DNA of 12,400 bases, from the NCBI GenBank assembly GCA_021788955.1, contig JAJYKC010000017.1, forward strand, positions 1-12,400, read 5' to 3'. Below, one piece after another: positions 6,798 to 12,400 of this stretch. The stretch is from Acidobacteriota bacterium (lineage in GTDB: Bacteria; Acidobacteriota; Terriglobia; Bryobacterales; Bryobacteraceae). The notes below the pieces were generated by a model. It made no database searches, was not told the origin of the DNA, and saw only the letters and a program-made list of their open reading frames with translations. The translations under genes and the position numbers were made by a program. How positions within the stretch are numbered: position 1 is the stretch's first letter; every line of letters begins with the position of its first letter.

Positions 6798-8141
6798 ATG
6801 AATATCGAGAGCATCCCCGGACTCCGGCGCCTGTGGCGGGGCGTGCACGTCCCGGATTACAAGGAGACGACGAATCGCCTTCCGATCCGCCGCCTGCCGT
6901 TTCCGCCGCTGCTGATCATCCCTTTCAGCCAGCACACCGGCGCCCCGGCGGTGCCTTTGGTCCGGCCCGGGCAGGAAGTGGTGCGGGGCGAGCCGATCGC
7001 CCGCGCCGAAGGCTTTGTCAGTGTGCCGATGCACGCTCCGGCCACGGGCCGCATTGAGCGCATCGACCTTTCCCCGAGCGCGCGCGGCACCCTCGCCCAG
7101 GCGATTTTCCTTCGCCCCTATCCTTCGGCGAGCCAGGAGATCCTCTACGGCGAGCCGCGGGACATCGAGCACATGTCCCCGGCCGAGATCGTCGCGGCAG
7201 TGCAGCAGACAGGCGTCGTCGGACTCGGAGGGGCCGCGTTCCCGACCCATGTGAAGTTAAAAGTTCCCGAAGGAAAGACTATTGACACGGTGGTTGTCAA
7301 CGGGTGCGAATGCGAACCATATCTCACCAGCGATCACCGGGTCATGGTGGAGCAGCCGCATGAGGTCCTTCATGGTGCCCGCATCGCCATGAAGGCCGTC
7401 GGCGCGCCGCGTGCGGTCGTCGGCGTCGAGGACAACAAACCTGACGCCGTCGACGCGCTCCGCAAAGCGAATACCGCAGACAGCGGCATCGCCGTCGAAG
7501 CCGTCCCGGCCAAGTATCCGCAGGGCGCCGAAAAGATGCTGGTGAAGGTGCTGCTGGGCCGGGAGATCCCCTCCGGCGGTTTGCCGGCCGATGTGGGCCT
7601 CGCCGTCTTTAACGTCGCCACGCTCGCCCAAATTGGCGATCTGCTGCCCCGCCGCCAGGGGCTCATCGAACGCGTGGTGACCGTCACCGGTCCGGCCGTG
7701 ACGCGGCCGGGCAACTATCTCATGGCCCTAGGCACGCCGCTGCGCTGGGCGCTCGAACAGGCCGGCTGCGCGGCCAACGTCTCCCGAGTGGTGCTGGGCG
7801 GGCCGATGATGGGCGCGGCGGTGAGTTCGCTCGAAGTGCCCGTCACCAAGGGCGTCACCGGCATCCTGGCCTTCTCCTCCGGCTCGCTCAACGGACAGCA
7901 CGCGATCCTGCCCTGCATCCACTGCGGCCGCTGCGTCGACGTCTGCCCCCTGCACCTGAACCCGAGCCAGATGGGGCTGCTGGCCCGCAAGCAACGCTAC
8001 GAGGAAATGCAAGCCGATCTTCATCTCTACGACTGTTTCGAATGCGGCTGCTGCAGCTATGTCTGCCCGTCGCACATCCCCCTCGTGCAATACTTCCGCA
8101 TCGCCAAACAGGCGCTTCGCGAAAGAAAGGTCCAAGCATGA
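6798..8141 (+). CDS. rnfC: Rnf complex subunit RnfC, NADH-binding Fe-S protein
   Basis: This 447-residue peripheral subunit carries the NAD(H)/FMN site of the Rnf complex and is related to the 51-kDa subunit of complex I (NuoF). Visible: an N-terminal barrel-sandwich region (about 30-110) with the HAPATG segment at 79-84; the glycine-rich nucleotide-binding signature VGLGGAAFPTHVKL (141-154); NGCECEPYLTSDHRVM (169-184), conserved in RnfC; GGPMMG (334-339); and two 4Fe-4S motifs with Cys 373/376/379/383 (CIHCGRCVDVCP) and Cys 413/416/419/423 (CFECGCCSYVCP). The length is near that of short RnfC forms, without the long Ala/Lys-rich C-terminal tail seen in enterobacteria. GAGAG at 6787-6791 precedes the ATG, and the gap to the upstream stop is 20 bp. 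Its stop overlaps the rnfD start (ATGA). Confidence 0.96.
   Translation: MNIESIPGLRRLWRGVHVPDYKETTNRLPIRRLPFPPLLIIPFSQHTGAPAVPLVRPGQEVVRGEPIARAEGFVSVPMHAPATGRIERIDLSPSARGTLAQAIFLRPYPSASQEILYGEPRDIEHMSPAEIVAAVQQTGVVGLGGAAFPTHVKLKVPEGKTIDTVVVNGCECEPYLTSDHRVMVEQPHEVLHGARIAMKAVGAPRAVVGVEDNKPDAVDALRKANTADSGIAVEAVPAKYPQGAEKMLVKVLLGREIPSGGLPADVGLAVFNVATLAQIGDLLPRRQGLIERVVTVTGPAVTRPGNYLMALGTPLRWALEQAGCAANVSRVVLGGPMMGAAVSSLEVPVTKGVTGILAFSSGSLNGQHAILPCIHCGRCVDVCPLHLNPSQMGLLARKQRYEEMQADLHLYDCFECGCCSYVCPSHIPLVQYFRIAKQALRERKVQA
8121..8130 (+). promoter_or_regulatory. Ribosome binding site that fixes the rnfD start
   Basis: The purine-rich GAAAGAAAGG inside the end of rnfC ends 7 nt before ATG at 8138. 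It supports the start that overlaps the rnfC stop rather than the in-frame ATG at 8042, which would add 32 residues with no RnfD-like character. Confidence 0.7.
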
Positions 8142-9190
8142 GCACCGCCGCCGTCATTGAGCTGCGCACCGCTCCGCACCTTCACTCCGGACTCTCGGTC
8201 GAAGAGATCATGCGGAACGTGGTCTACGCGCTGCTTCCCATCTGCGCCTACTCGGTCTGGTTGTTCGGGCTGAGTGCGCTCCTGTCGATGGTCGCTGCCG
8301 TTGCCACCTGCGTGTTAACCGAACATCTCATCTGCGTCGCCGCGAAACGCCCCTCCTCGATCGGCGACTGGAGCGTCGTCATCACCGGCCTGCTGCTGGC
8401 GCTCACGCTACCGCCGGGCTTTCCGCTGTGGATGGTCGTGCTCGGCTCCTTCATCGCCGTCGGGCCTGCCAAGATGCTGTTCGGCGGCCTCGGATTCAAC
8501 GCCTTCAACCCGGCGCTGGTAGGCCGCGCGTTTCTGCAGGCCGCATTCCCAGTGGCGATCACCTCCTACAGTCCGGCGATGGCGCTGCACCGCTTCACCA
8601 GCTTCATCCCCTCGACATTCTCGATTCCCCTGCTGAAGGCCGAGCCGCTCACCGCCTGGATCGCCCAGGTCCGCGTGGACGCTTTTTCGGGCGCAACGCC
8701 TCTGGTGATGCAGAAATTCGATCACGTCACGACGGACACCTGGACGCTATTCCTGGGCACGCGCGCCGGCTCGGCGGGCGAGACCTCGGCGCTGTTGATC
8801 CTGCTCTGCGGCGCCTATCTCGTGCTGCGGCACATGATGGACTGGCGCATCCCCGTGGCGATGCTGCTCGGGGCCGCATTAACCGGCATGGCGTACCATC
8901 TGGCCAGCCCGGCCTTATATCCAGGTCCCGGATTTATACTCTTCTCCGGCGGCCTGATGCTCGGCGCGACGTTCATGGCAACCGATCCGGTAGCCAGCCC
9001 GACCACACCGCTCGGCCTGTGGATCTACGGCCTGCTGATGGGCCTGATCACAGTGATTATCCGCTTCGAGGGCGGACTGGCCGAGGGCGTGATGTACGCG
9101 ATTCTGCTCGGCAACGCGCTCTCTCCTCTCATAGACCGGCTGACGCAGCCACGCATCTATGGCGCGCAGGCAAAGGAGGCCGCCCGATGA
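8138..9190 (+). CDS. rnfD: Rnf complex membrane subunit RnfD with covalent FMN site
   Basis: This 350-residue integral membrane subunit is homologous to NqrB. It carries covalent FMN and takes part in the ion-transport path. Hydrophobic segments recur from residue 27 to 333 (about nine to ten helices). The periplasmic flavinylation motif DAFSGATPL (181-189) places the acceptor at Thr187, the target of the ApbE enzyme encoded divergently upstream. Other RnfD-typical stretches are FGGLGFNAFNPALVGRAF (115-132) and MLGATFMATDPVASPTTPLG (274-293). The start at 8138 overlaps the rnfC stop by 4 bp (ATGA). The stop TGA likewise overlaps rnfG. The length matches the family. Confidence 0.96.
   Translation: MSTAAVIELRTAPHLHSGLSVEEIMRNVVYALLPICAYSVWLFGLSALLSMVAAVATCVLTEHLICVAAKRPSSIGDWSVVITGLLLALTLPPGFPLWMVVLGSFIAVGPAKMLFGGLGFNAFNPALVGRAFLQAAFPVAITSYSPAMALHRFTSFIPSTFSIPLLKAEPLTAWIAQVRVDAFSGATPLVMQKFDHVTTDTWTLFLGTRAGSAGETSALLILLCGAYLVLRHMMDWRIPVAMLLGAALTGMAYHLASPALYPGPGFILFSGGLMLGATFMATDPVASPTTPLGLWIYGLLMGLITVIIRFEGGLAEGVMYAILLGNALSPLIDRLTQPRIYGAQAKEAAR
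9172..9179 (+). promoter_or_regulatory. Ribosome binding site that fixes the rnfG start
   Basis: AAAGGAGG, a near-perfect Shine-Dalgarno sequence, lies within the last codons of rnfD and ends 7 nt before ATG at 9187. It selects that start over upstream in-frame ATGs that would run through rnfD. Confidence 0.8.
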
Positions 9191-9858
9191 GCACACCCGT
9201 TCCTCCCGCGCACGCCCAGCCTTCCATGGCCAACGCCATCCGGATGGTGCGCGTCCTTGGCGTGGTCTCGCTGCTGTGCGGCGTATTCATCGCCGGCGCG
9301 CACGTGACCACTTTGGCGCGGATCCGGCATAACCAGGAAGTCATCATGCGCGACTCGGTGGCCGAACTGCTCCCGGGCGTCGCGAAACAGGTGATCTACG
9401 GCGTGGAACCGTCAGGCCAGCTTACGATCCTCCCTGGCATCGAGGAAAGCGGCACGCGCTTCTTCGCCGGCTACGACGCCTCCGGCAAGTTTCTGGGCAT
9501 CGTCATCGAAGCCAGCGGCCGCGGCTACGCCGACGTGATCTCCGCGATGTATTCTTATTCGCCGGATCAGAAGACCATCACCGGCTTCAACGTGATCGAC
9601 ATGAAGGAGACGCCGGGCCTCGGCAGCCGGATCGGCACAGACCCGGACTTCCAGGCGAACTTCAAGGCGCTCGACGCCAGCCTCGCCCATCCGATCACCG
9701 TGGTGAAGCATGGCGCCAAGAAAAGCCCGTGGGAAATCGACGCAATCTCCGGGGCGACGATCAGCAGCCGCGCTGTCGGGCGGATGCTGGAAGCCAGCGT
9801 CAGCCAGATGGCGCCCGTCATTTCGCGGAACCTCAGCCGCATTGAACAAGGAAACTGA
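9187..9858 (+). CDS. rnfG: Rnf complex subunit RnfG, FMN-binding protein
   Basis: This 223-residue protein is homologous to NqrC: one N-terminal membrane helix (about 23-43) and a periplasmic FMN-binding domain. The signature ETPGLGSRIG (141-150) and the covalent FMN motif DAISGATISS (185-194, acceptor Thr191) are both intact. RnfG relays electrons between the membrane Fe-S site and RnfD. The start at 9187 overlaps the rnfD stop (ATGA). The first 16 or so residues are Pro/Ala-rich, and a second ATG at codon 14 is possible but has no comparable ribosome binding site. The stop lies 1 bp before the rnfE ATG. Length and order (D-G-E) match known rnf operons. Confidence 0.95.
   Translation: MSTPVPPAHAQPSMANAIRMVRVLGVVSLLCGVFIAGAHVTTLARIRHNQEVIMRDSVAELLPGVAKQVIYGVEPSGQLTILPGIEESGTRFFAGYDASGKFLGIVIEASGRGYADVISAMYSYSPDQKTITGFNVIDMKETPGLGSRIGTDPDFQANFKALDASLAHPITVVKHGAKKSPWEIDAISGATISSRAVGRMLEASVSQMAPVISRNLSRIEQGN
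9848..9853 (+). promoter_or_regulatory. Ribosome binding site that fixes the rnfE start
   Basis: AAGGAA near the 3' end of rnfG lies 6 nt before ATG at 9860. It supports that start over the in-frame ATG at 9710, which would add 50 residues of Arg/Ser-rich sequence unlike RnfE. Confidence 0.65.
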
Positions 9859-9859
9859 T

Positions 9860-10576
9860 ATGAGCGACTCACAACCCGTTCCGTCCTGCCACACCCCGGT
9901 CTCCAGTTCGCACGCGGCCGGAAACCCGTTTGTAAACGGCCTCTGGAAACAGAACCCGGTCTTTGTCCAGGTGCTCGGCATGTGCCCGACGCTGGCCATC
10001 ACGAACTCGGTGCGCAATGCCGTAGCGATGGGCCTCGCCACCACATTCGTGCTCGCCAGTTCGAACACGCTCATCTCGATGGTGCGCAAGCTCGTGCCCA
10101 AGCAGGTGCGCATCGCCACTTACATCGCGATCATCGCCACGTCGGTGACCGTAGTGGATTATCTCGTAAAGGCGGCCAGCATTACGGTCTACAAAGCGTT
10201 GGGCGCATACATCCCCCTGATCGTGGCCAACTGCATCATTCTCGAGCGCGCCGAAGCCTTCGCCGGCAAGAAGGCCGTCATTCCTTCCCTGCTCGACGGG
10301 CTCGGCATGGGCCTCGGTTTTGCCTTCGCGCTGAGTTGCCTCGGGGCGGTGCGCGAAGTCTTAGGCGCTGGAACGTTCCTCGGCGTCCCGCTGTTCGGCT
10401 CGCATTTCGAGCCCTGGGTGCTGTTCCTCCTCCCGCCCGGCGGATTCATTTCGCTTGCGCTGTGGCTGGTGACGTTCACCACTTTCCGGCAGATGAAAGC
10501 GCAGCGCGCTGCCCGTGCCGCTGCCGCGGCCGCCGAAACCGTTCCCGCCGGCCAACTCGTTGAGGTCCGCTCATGA
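9860..10576 (+). CDS. rnfE: Rnf complex membrane subunit RnfE
   Basis: This 238-residue integral membrane subunit is homologous to NqrD. It has about six helices between residues 33 and 208. The characteristic Cys residues are present: Cys42 in LGMCPTLAIT (39-48) and Cys125 in LIVANCIILE (120-129). In NQR/Rnf structures these pair with the equivalent two Cys of RnfA to hold an intramembrane [2Fe-2S] cluster. The N-terminal leader (1-25, Ser/Pro/His-rich) and the Ala-rich C-terminal tail (214-238) extend beyond the core. The gene starts 1 bp after rnfG and overlaps rnfA by 4 bp. Confidence 0.95.
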   Translation: MSDSQPVPSCHTPVSSSHAAGNPFVNGLWKQNPVFVQVLGMCPTLAITNSVRNAVAMGLATTFVLASSNTLISMVRKLVPKQVRIATYIAIIATSVTVVDYLVKAASITVYKALGAYIPLIVANCIILERAEAFAGKKAVIPSLLDGLGMGLGFAFALSCLGAVREVLGAGTFLGVPLFGSHFEPWVLFLLPPGGFISLALWLVTFTTFRQMKAQRAARAAAAAAETVPAGQLVEVRS

Positions 10577-11157
10577 ACGAATCTCTCACTCACATTTTTC
10601 TCGACGCGTTTCTGATCAACAACTTCGTCCTCTGCGTCTTCCTCGGCATGTGCTCGTTCCTCGGGCTTTCGGCGAAGTTCTCCACCGCCTGGCGCATGGG
10701 CGTTTCCGTGATGTTCGTCATCACGGTGAGCGGCATTTTGAGCTACGGCATCAACAGCCTCCTCGTAACTCTGCACGCCGAGTACTTACGCATCATCACC
10801 TTCATCATCATCATCGCGGCCACGGTGCAACTCACCGAAATGTTCATCAAGAAGGTGAGCCCGTCGCTGTTCCGCGAGTTGGGTGTCTACCTGCCGCTGA
10901 TCACCACCAACTGCGCCGTGCTCGCGGTCCCGCTGTTTCAGACCGCGCGCGGCTACAACCTGCTGCAGAGCGCGGTGTTCGCCATCGCGGCGAGCGGCGG
11001 CTACTGCGTGGCGCTGGTGCTGCTGTCCCTCGTTCGCGAGCGCGTGGATCTGAGCGACATTCCGAACCTCGTCAAGGGCACCGCGCTCACCCTCGTTCTC
11101 GCCAGTATTCTCTCGCTCGCCTTCATGGGTTTCGCGGGCATGGGTAGTGGAGGTTAA
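10573..11157 (+). CDS. rnfA: Rnf complex membrane subunit RnfA
   Basis: This 194-residue integral membrane subunit is homologous to NqrE, with six predicted helices (about 8-30, 40-62, 70-92, 104-122, 130-153, 168-190). Cys27 in LGMCSFLG (24-31) and Cys114 in TTNCAVLAVP (111-120) are the expected ligands of the intramembrane [2Fe-2S] cluster shared with RnfE. RnfA and RnfE are inverted-topology relatives, which the matching GMC and NC motifs show. The ATG overlaps the rnfE stop (ATGA), with GAGG at 10562-10565 as ribosome binding site. Length is as expected for the family (about 190-200). Confidence 0.96.
   Translation: MNESLTHIFLDAFLINNFVLCVFLGMCSFLGLSAKFSTAWRMGVSVMFVITVSGILSYGINSLLVTLHAEYLRIITFIIIIAATVQLTEMFIKKVSPSLFRELGVYLPLITTNCAVLAVPLFQTARGYNLLQSAVFAIAASGGYCVALVLLSLVRERVDLSDIPNLVKGTALTLVLASILSLAFMGFAGMGSGG
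11149..11153 (+). promoter_or_regulatory. Ribosome binding site of the small Cys-rich gene
   Basis: GGAGG overlaps the last codons of rnfA and lies 9 nt before ATG at 11163. It is good evidence that the short frame that follows is translated. Confidence 0.7.
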
Positions 11158-11162
11158 TCGCA

Positions 11163-11399
11163 ATGTGGACTTCTCTGTGGCACGTTCTCGCTCCCGCGGC
11201 CGGCCTGCTCGTCGTGCTCGCCGTATGGTTTCTTCTACAGTCTTTCGTCCGCTCCGGTTCCCACAGGGAAGCCGGGGAAGACGTTCTCGAACATATGACG
11301 CACGGCTGCGCGGGCTGCACCGGCAACGGCGCCTGTCACAGCCGGCCGGAGAGCGAACAGGCCGAATGCAAATCGGAGATCCATATCCATGAACATTAA
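11163..11399 (+). CDS. Small membrane-anchored four-cysteine protein, family not recognised
   Basis: This 78-residue protein has one N-terminal hydrophobic helix (about 6-28), a short charged region (30-43), and then a Cys/His-rich tail. Cys residues are at 49, 52, 58 and 69 (CAGC, ACH, AEC). His residues are at 44, 47 and 59, plus a C-terminal HIHEH (74-78). Four Cys on a membrane-tethered tail fit a metal or Fe-S site. It starts 5 bp after rnfA, has a good GGAGG site inside rnfA, and overlaps the FNR start by 11 bp, so it is a genuine operon member. By position and architecture it resembles NqrM, the small Cys-rich factor needed for the intramembrane Fe-S centre of Na+-NQR, but I do not see the NqrM Cys motif. 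A FeoB-associated-type Cys-rich membrane protein or an electron carrier are alternatives. Function unknown. Confidence 0.8.
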   Translation: MWTSLWHVLAPAAGLLVVLAVWFLLQSFVRSGSHREAGEDVLEHMTHGCAGCTGNGACHSRPESEQAECKSEIHIHEH

Positions 11400-12252
11400 C
11401 GATTTCGATATCAGCAACCCGGTCACTGCGGTCGTCACGGCGAGTGAACGGATCACGCCGGCCGCCGCCGAAGCCGAAGTCCGGCATATCATCCTCCGGG
11501 TCGATCAGGAACGTCTCAGCTACGAGGAGGGCCAGAGCGTCGGGGTCCTCGTTCCCGGCCCGCACGAGTTTGGAAACCGGTATTATATGCGGCTCTATTC
11601 CATCGCCAGCCCCCACCGCGGCGAAGCCGGCAAGCCGGATACGTTCTCGCTCTGCGTCCGCCGCTGTTTCGGCATCGACCCGGTAAGCGGCGAACGCTAT
11701 CCGGGCAAGGCCTCCAACTATATTTGCGATCTGCAAGCAGGCGACTCCATGCAGATCACCGGCCCTTACGGCCTCGCCTTTGCGCCGCCCAAGGATCCTG
11801 CGTCAAACCTCATCATGGTCGGCGCCGGAACCGGAATCGCGCCCTTCCGGGCCTTCCTCCAACACATCTACGAGGAGCAGGGCGGTTGGAAGGGTCTCGT
11901 CCGGTTGTTCTATGGCGCGCGCAGCGGCGCCGAGTTGCTCTACATGAACGACCAGCGGAAAGACATCTCGTTGTACTACACCCGAAATACGTTCAAGGCA
12001 TTCGAAGCGCTCAGCCCTCGGCCCCACTTCGACGAGGCGCCCGACATCGAGCGCCCTCTCAATGAACATGCCTCCGAGATCTGGAAGCTCATCCGGAGTC
12101 CGAAGACGCACGTGTACCTGGCGGGTTCGCGGATCGCGGCCGAAAAGTTTGACCGGGTCATGATTCACGCCGCCCGTTCGGACCGCGCCTGGTTCGCCGC
12201 GCGGCATGAACTCGTCGCGCAGCGGCGCTACTCCGAACTGCTCTACGACTGA
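11389..12252 (+). CDS. Plant-type ferredoxin-NADP+ reductase-like FAD oxidoreductase
   Basis: This 287-residue soluble flavoprotein has an FAD domain with RLYSIAS (68-74, the RxYS flavin motif), FSLCVRRC (86-93, like the LCVKR strand of plant-type FNR) and ITGPYG (123-128). The NADP domain has VGAGTGIAPFRAFL (144-157), LFYGAR (173-178) and YLAGS (243-247). An Arg in YTRN (197-200) sits where plant FNR has SRE, which favours NADP(H). The protein ends in LLYD rather than in a terminal Tyr. It has no ferredoxin domain of its own, so it would exchange electrons with a ferredoxin or with the Fe-S proteins of the operon. GGAGAT at 11375-11380 supports the start, which overlaps the upstream small gene. 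BoxA-like reductases share this fold and cannot be excluded. Confidence 0.88.
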   Translation: MNINDFDISNPVTAVVTASERITPAAAEAEVRHIILRVDQERLSYEEGQSVGVLVPGPHEFGNRYYMRLYSIASPHRGEAGKPDTFSLCVRRCFGIDPVSGERYPGKASNYICDLQAGDSMQITGPYGLAFAPPKDPASNLIMVGAGTGIAPFRAFLQHIYEEQGGWKGLVRLFYGARSGAELLYMNDQRKDISLYYTRNTFKAFEALSPRPHFDEAPDIERPLNEHASEIWKLIRSPKTHVYLAGSRIAAEKFDRVMIHAARSDRAWFAARHELVAQRRYSELLYD

Positions 12253-12253
12253 G

Positions 12254-12400
12254 TTACTGTAAGTCCACCGCGCAGCGGAAGCCGATCGTGGCGGACCGGT
12301 CCATGCCCGGCGACAGCAGTAAGTACTTACCGTGCTCGTCCAGGCGATACGCCTGGGGAAAATACCACTTGCTACCTTGCGGCTGGTAGTAACTTCCTCC
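12254..12400 (-). CDS. SUMF1/formylglycine-generating-enzyme-like domain protein, C-terminal fragment
   Basis: On the minus strand a frame enters at the right edge and runs 48 residues to TAA at 12256-12254. It begins GGSYYQPQGSKW and ends ATIGFRCAVDLQ, the typical close of the FGE-sulfatase (SUMF1) fold, where a GGS stretch is followed by R..(I)GFRCA near the C-terminus. Many bacterial members are not true sulfatase-activating enzymes. The catalytic part lies outside the window, so the activity cannot be judged. It converges on the FNR gene with one base between the two stop codons. Confidence 0.72.
   Translation of the reverse strand, partial: GGSYYQPQGSKWYFPQAYRLDEHGKYLLLSPGMDRSATIGFRCAVDLQ

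Noticed and set aside
8042..8137. Longer start for rnfD at 8042
   Set aside because: The added 32 residues are the out-of-frame reading of the RnfC Fe-S region. The start at 8138 has a ribosome binding site and an ATGA overlap.
9710..9859. Longer start for rnfE at 9710
   Set aside because: The extension is Arg/Ser-rich shadow sequence within rnfG. ATG at 9860 follows AAGGAA.
11389..12252. Calling the reductase NqrF
   Set aside because: There is no N-terminal membrane helix or 2Fe-2S ferredoxin domain, and the motifs match plant-type FNR.

Overview
The window is GC-rich bacterial DNA whose centre is one compact energy-conservation operon. All six core subunits of an Rnf-type ion-translocating ferredoxin:NAD+ oxidoreductase are present on the + strand. 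They are combined with an unusually large pyruvate:ferredoxin oxidoreductase-like enzyme (NifJ family, 1651 residues), a small Cys-rich membrane protein and a plant-type ferredoxin-NADP+ reductase-like flavoprotein. The style of the locus (high GC, giant NifJ-like protein, neighbouring SUMF1-type gene) suggests an anaerobic or facultatively anaerobic soil or sediment bacterium, perhaps Acidobacteriota. That assignment is an impression from protein style, not a proof.

Layout. At 1-568 (- strand, cut by the left edge) is an ApbE-type FAD:protein FMN transferase, the family that attaches FMN covalently to RnfD and RnfG. At 569-881 is a 313-bp divergent control region with several small inverted and direct repeats and no protein gene I can support. 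At 882-12252 (+ strand) the order is rnfB, nifJ-like, rnfC, rnfD, rnfG, rnfE, rnfA, small Cys-rich membrane protein, FNR-like reductase. Gaps are 20 bp or less, and most junctions are ATGA overlaps or 1-11 bp apart, so this is almost certainly one transcript with translational coupling. At 12254-12400 (- strand, cut by the right edge) is the C-terminal end of a SUMF1/formylglycine-generating-enzyme-like protein. Its stop lies one base from the FNR stop.

How the genes fit together. The NifJ-like enzyme would oxidise pyruvate or another 2-oxoacid with CoA and TPP and send low-potential electrons through its own Fe-S clusters. RnfB (Fe-S rich, membrane-anchored) would accept them. RnfD and RnfG (covalent FMN at SGAT motifs), the RnfA/RnfE pair (intramembrane Fe-S cysteines) and RnfC (NADH site, two 4Fe-4S clusters) would move them to NAD+ while pumping Na+ or H+. 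The FNR-like protein offers a second exit to NADP+. ApbE supplies the covalent FMN.

The most unusual points are the 2-oxoacid oxidoreductase placed between rnfB and rnfC, its three extra segments including a tethered C-terminal ferredoxin-like domain, and the unrecognised four-cysteine membrane protein beside rnfA.
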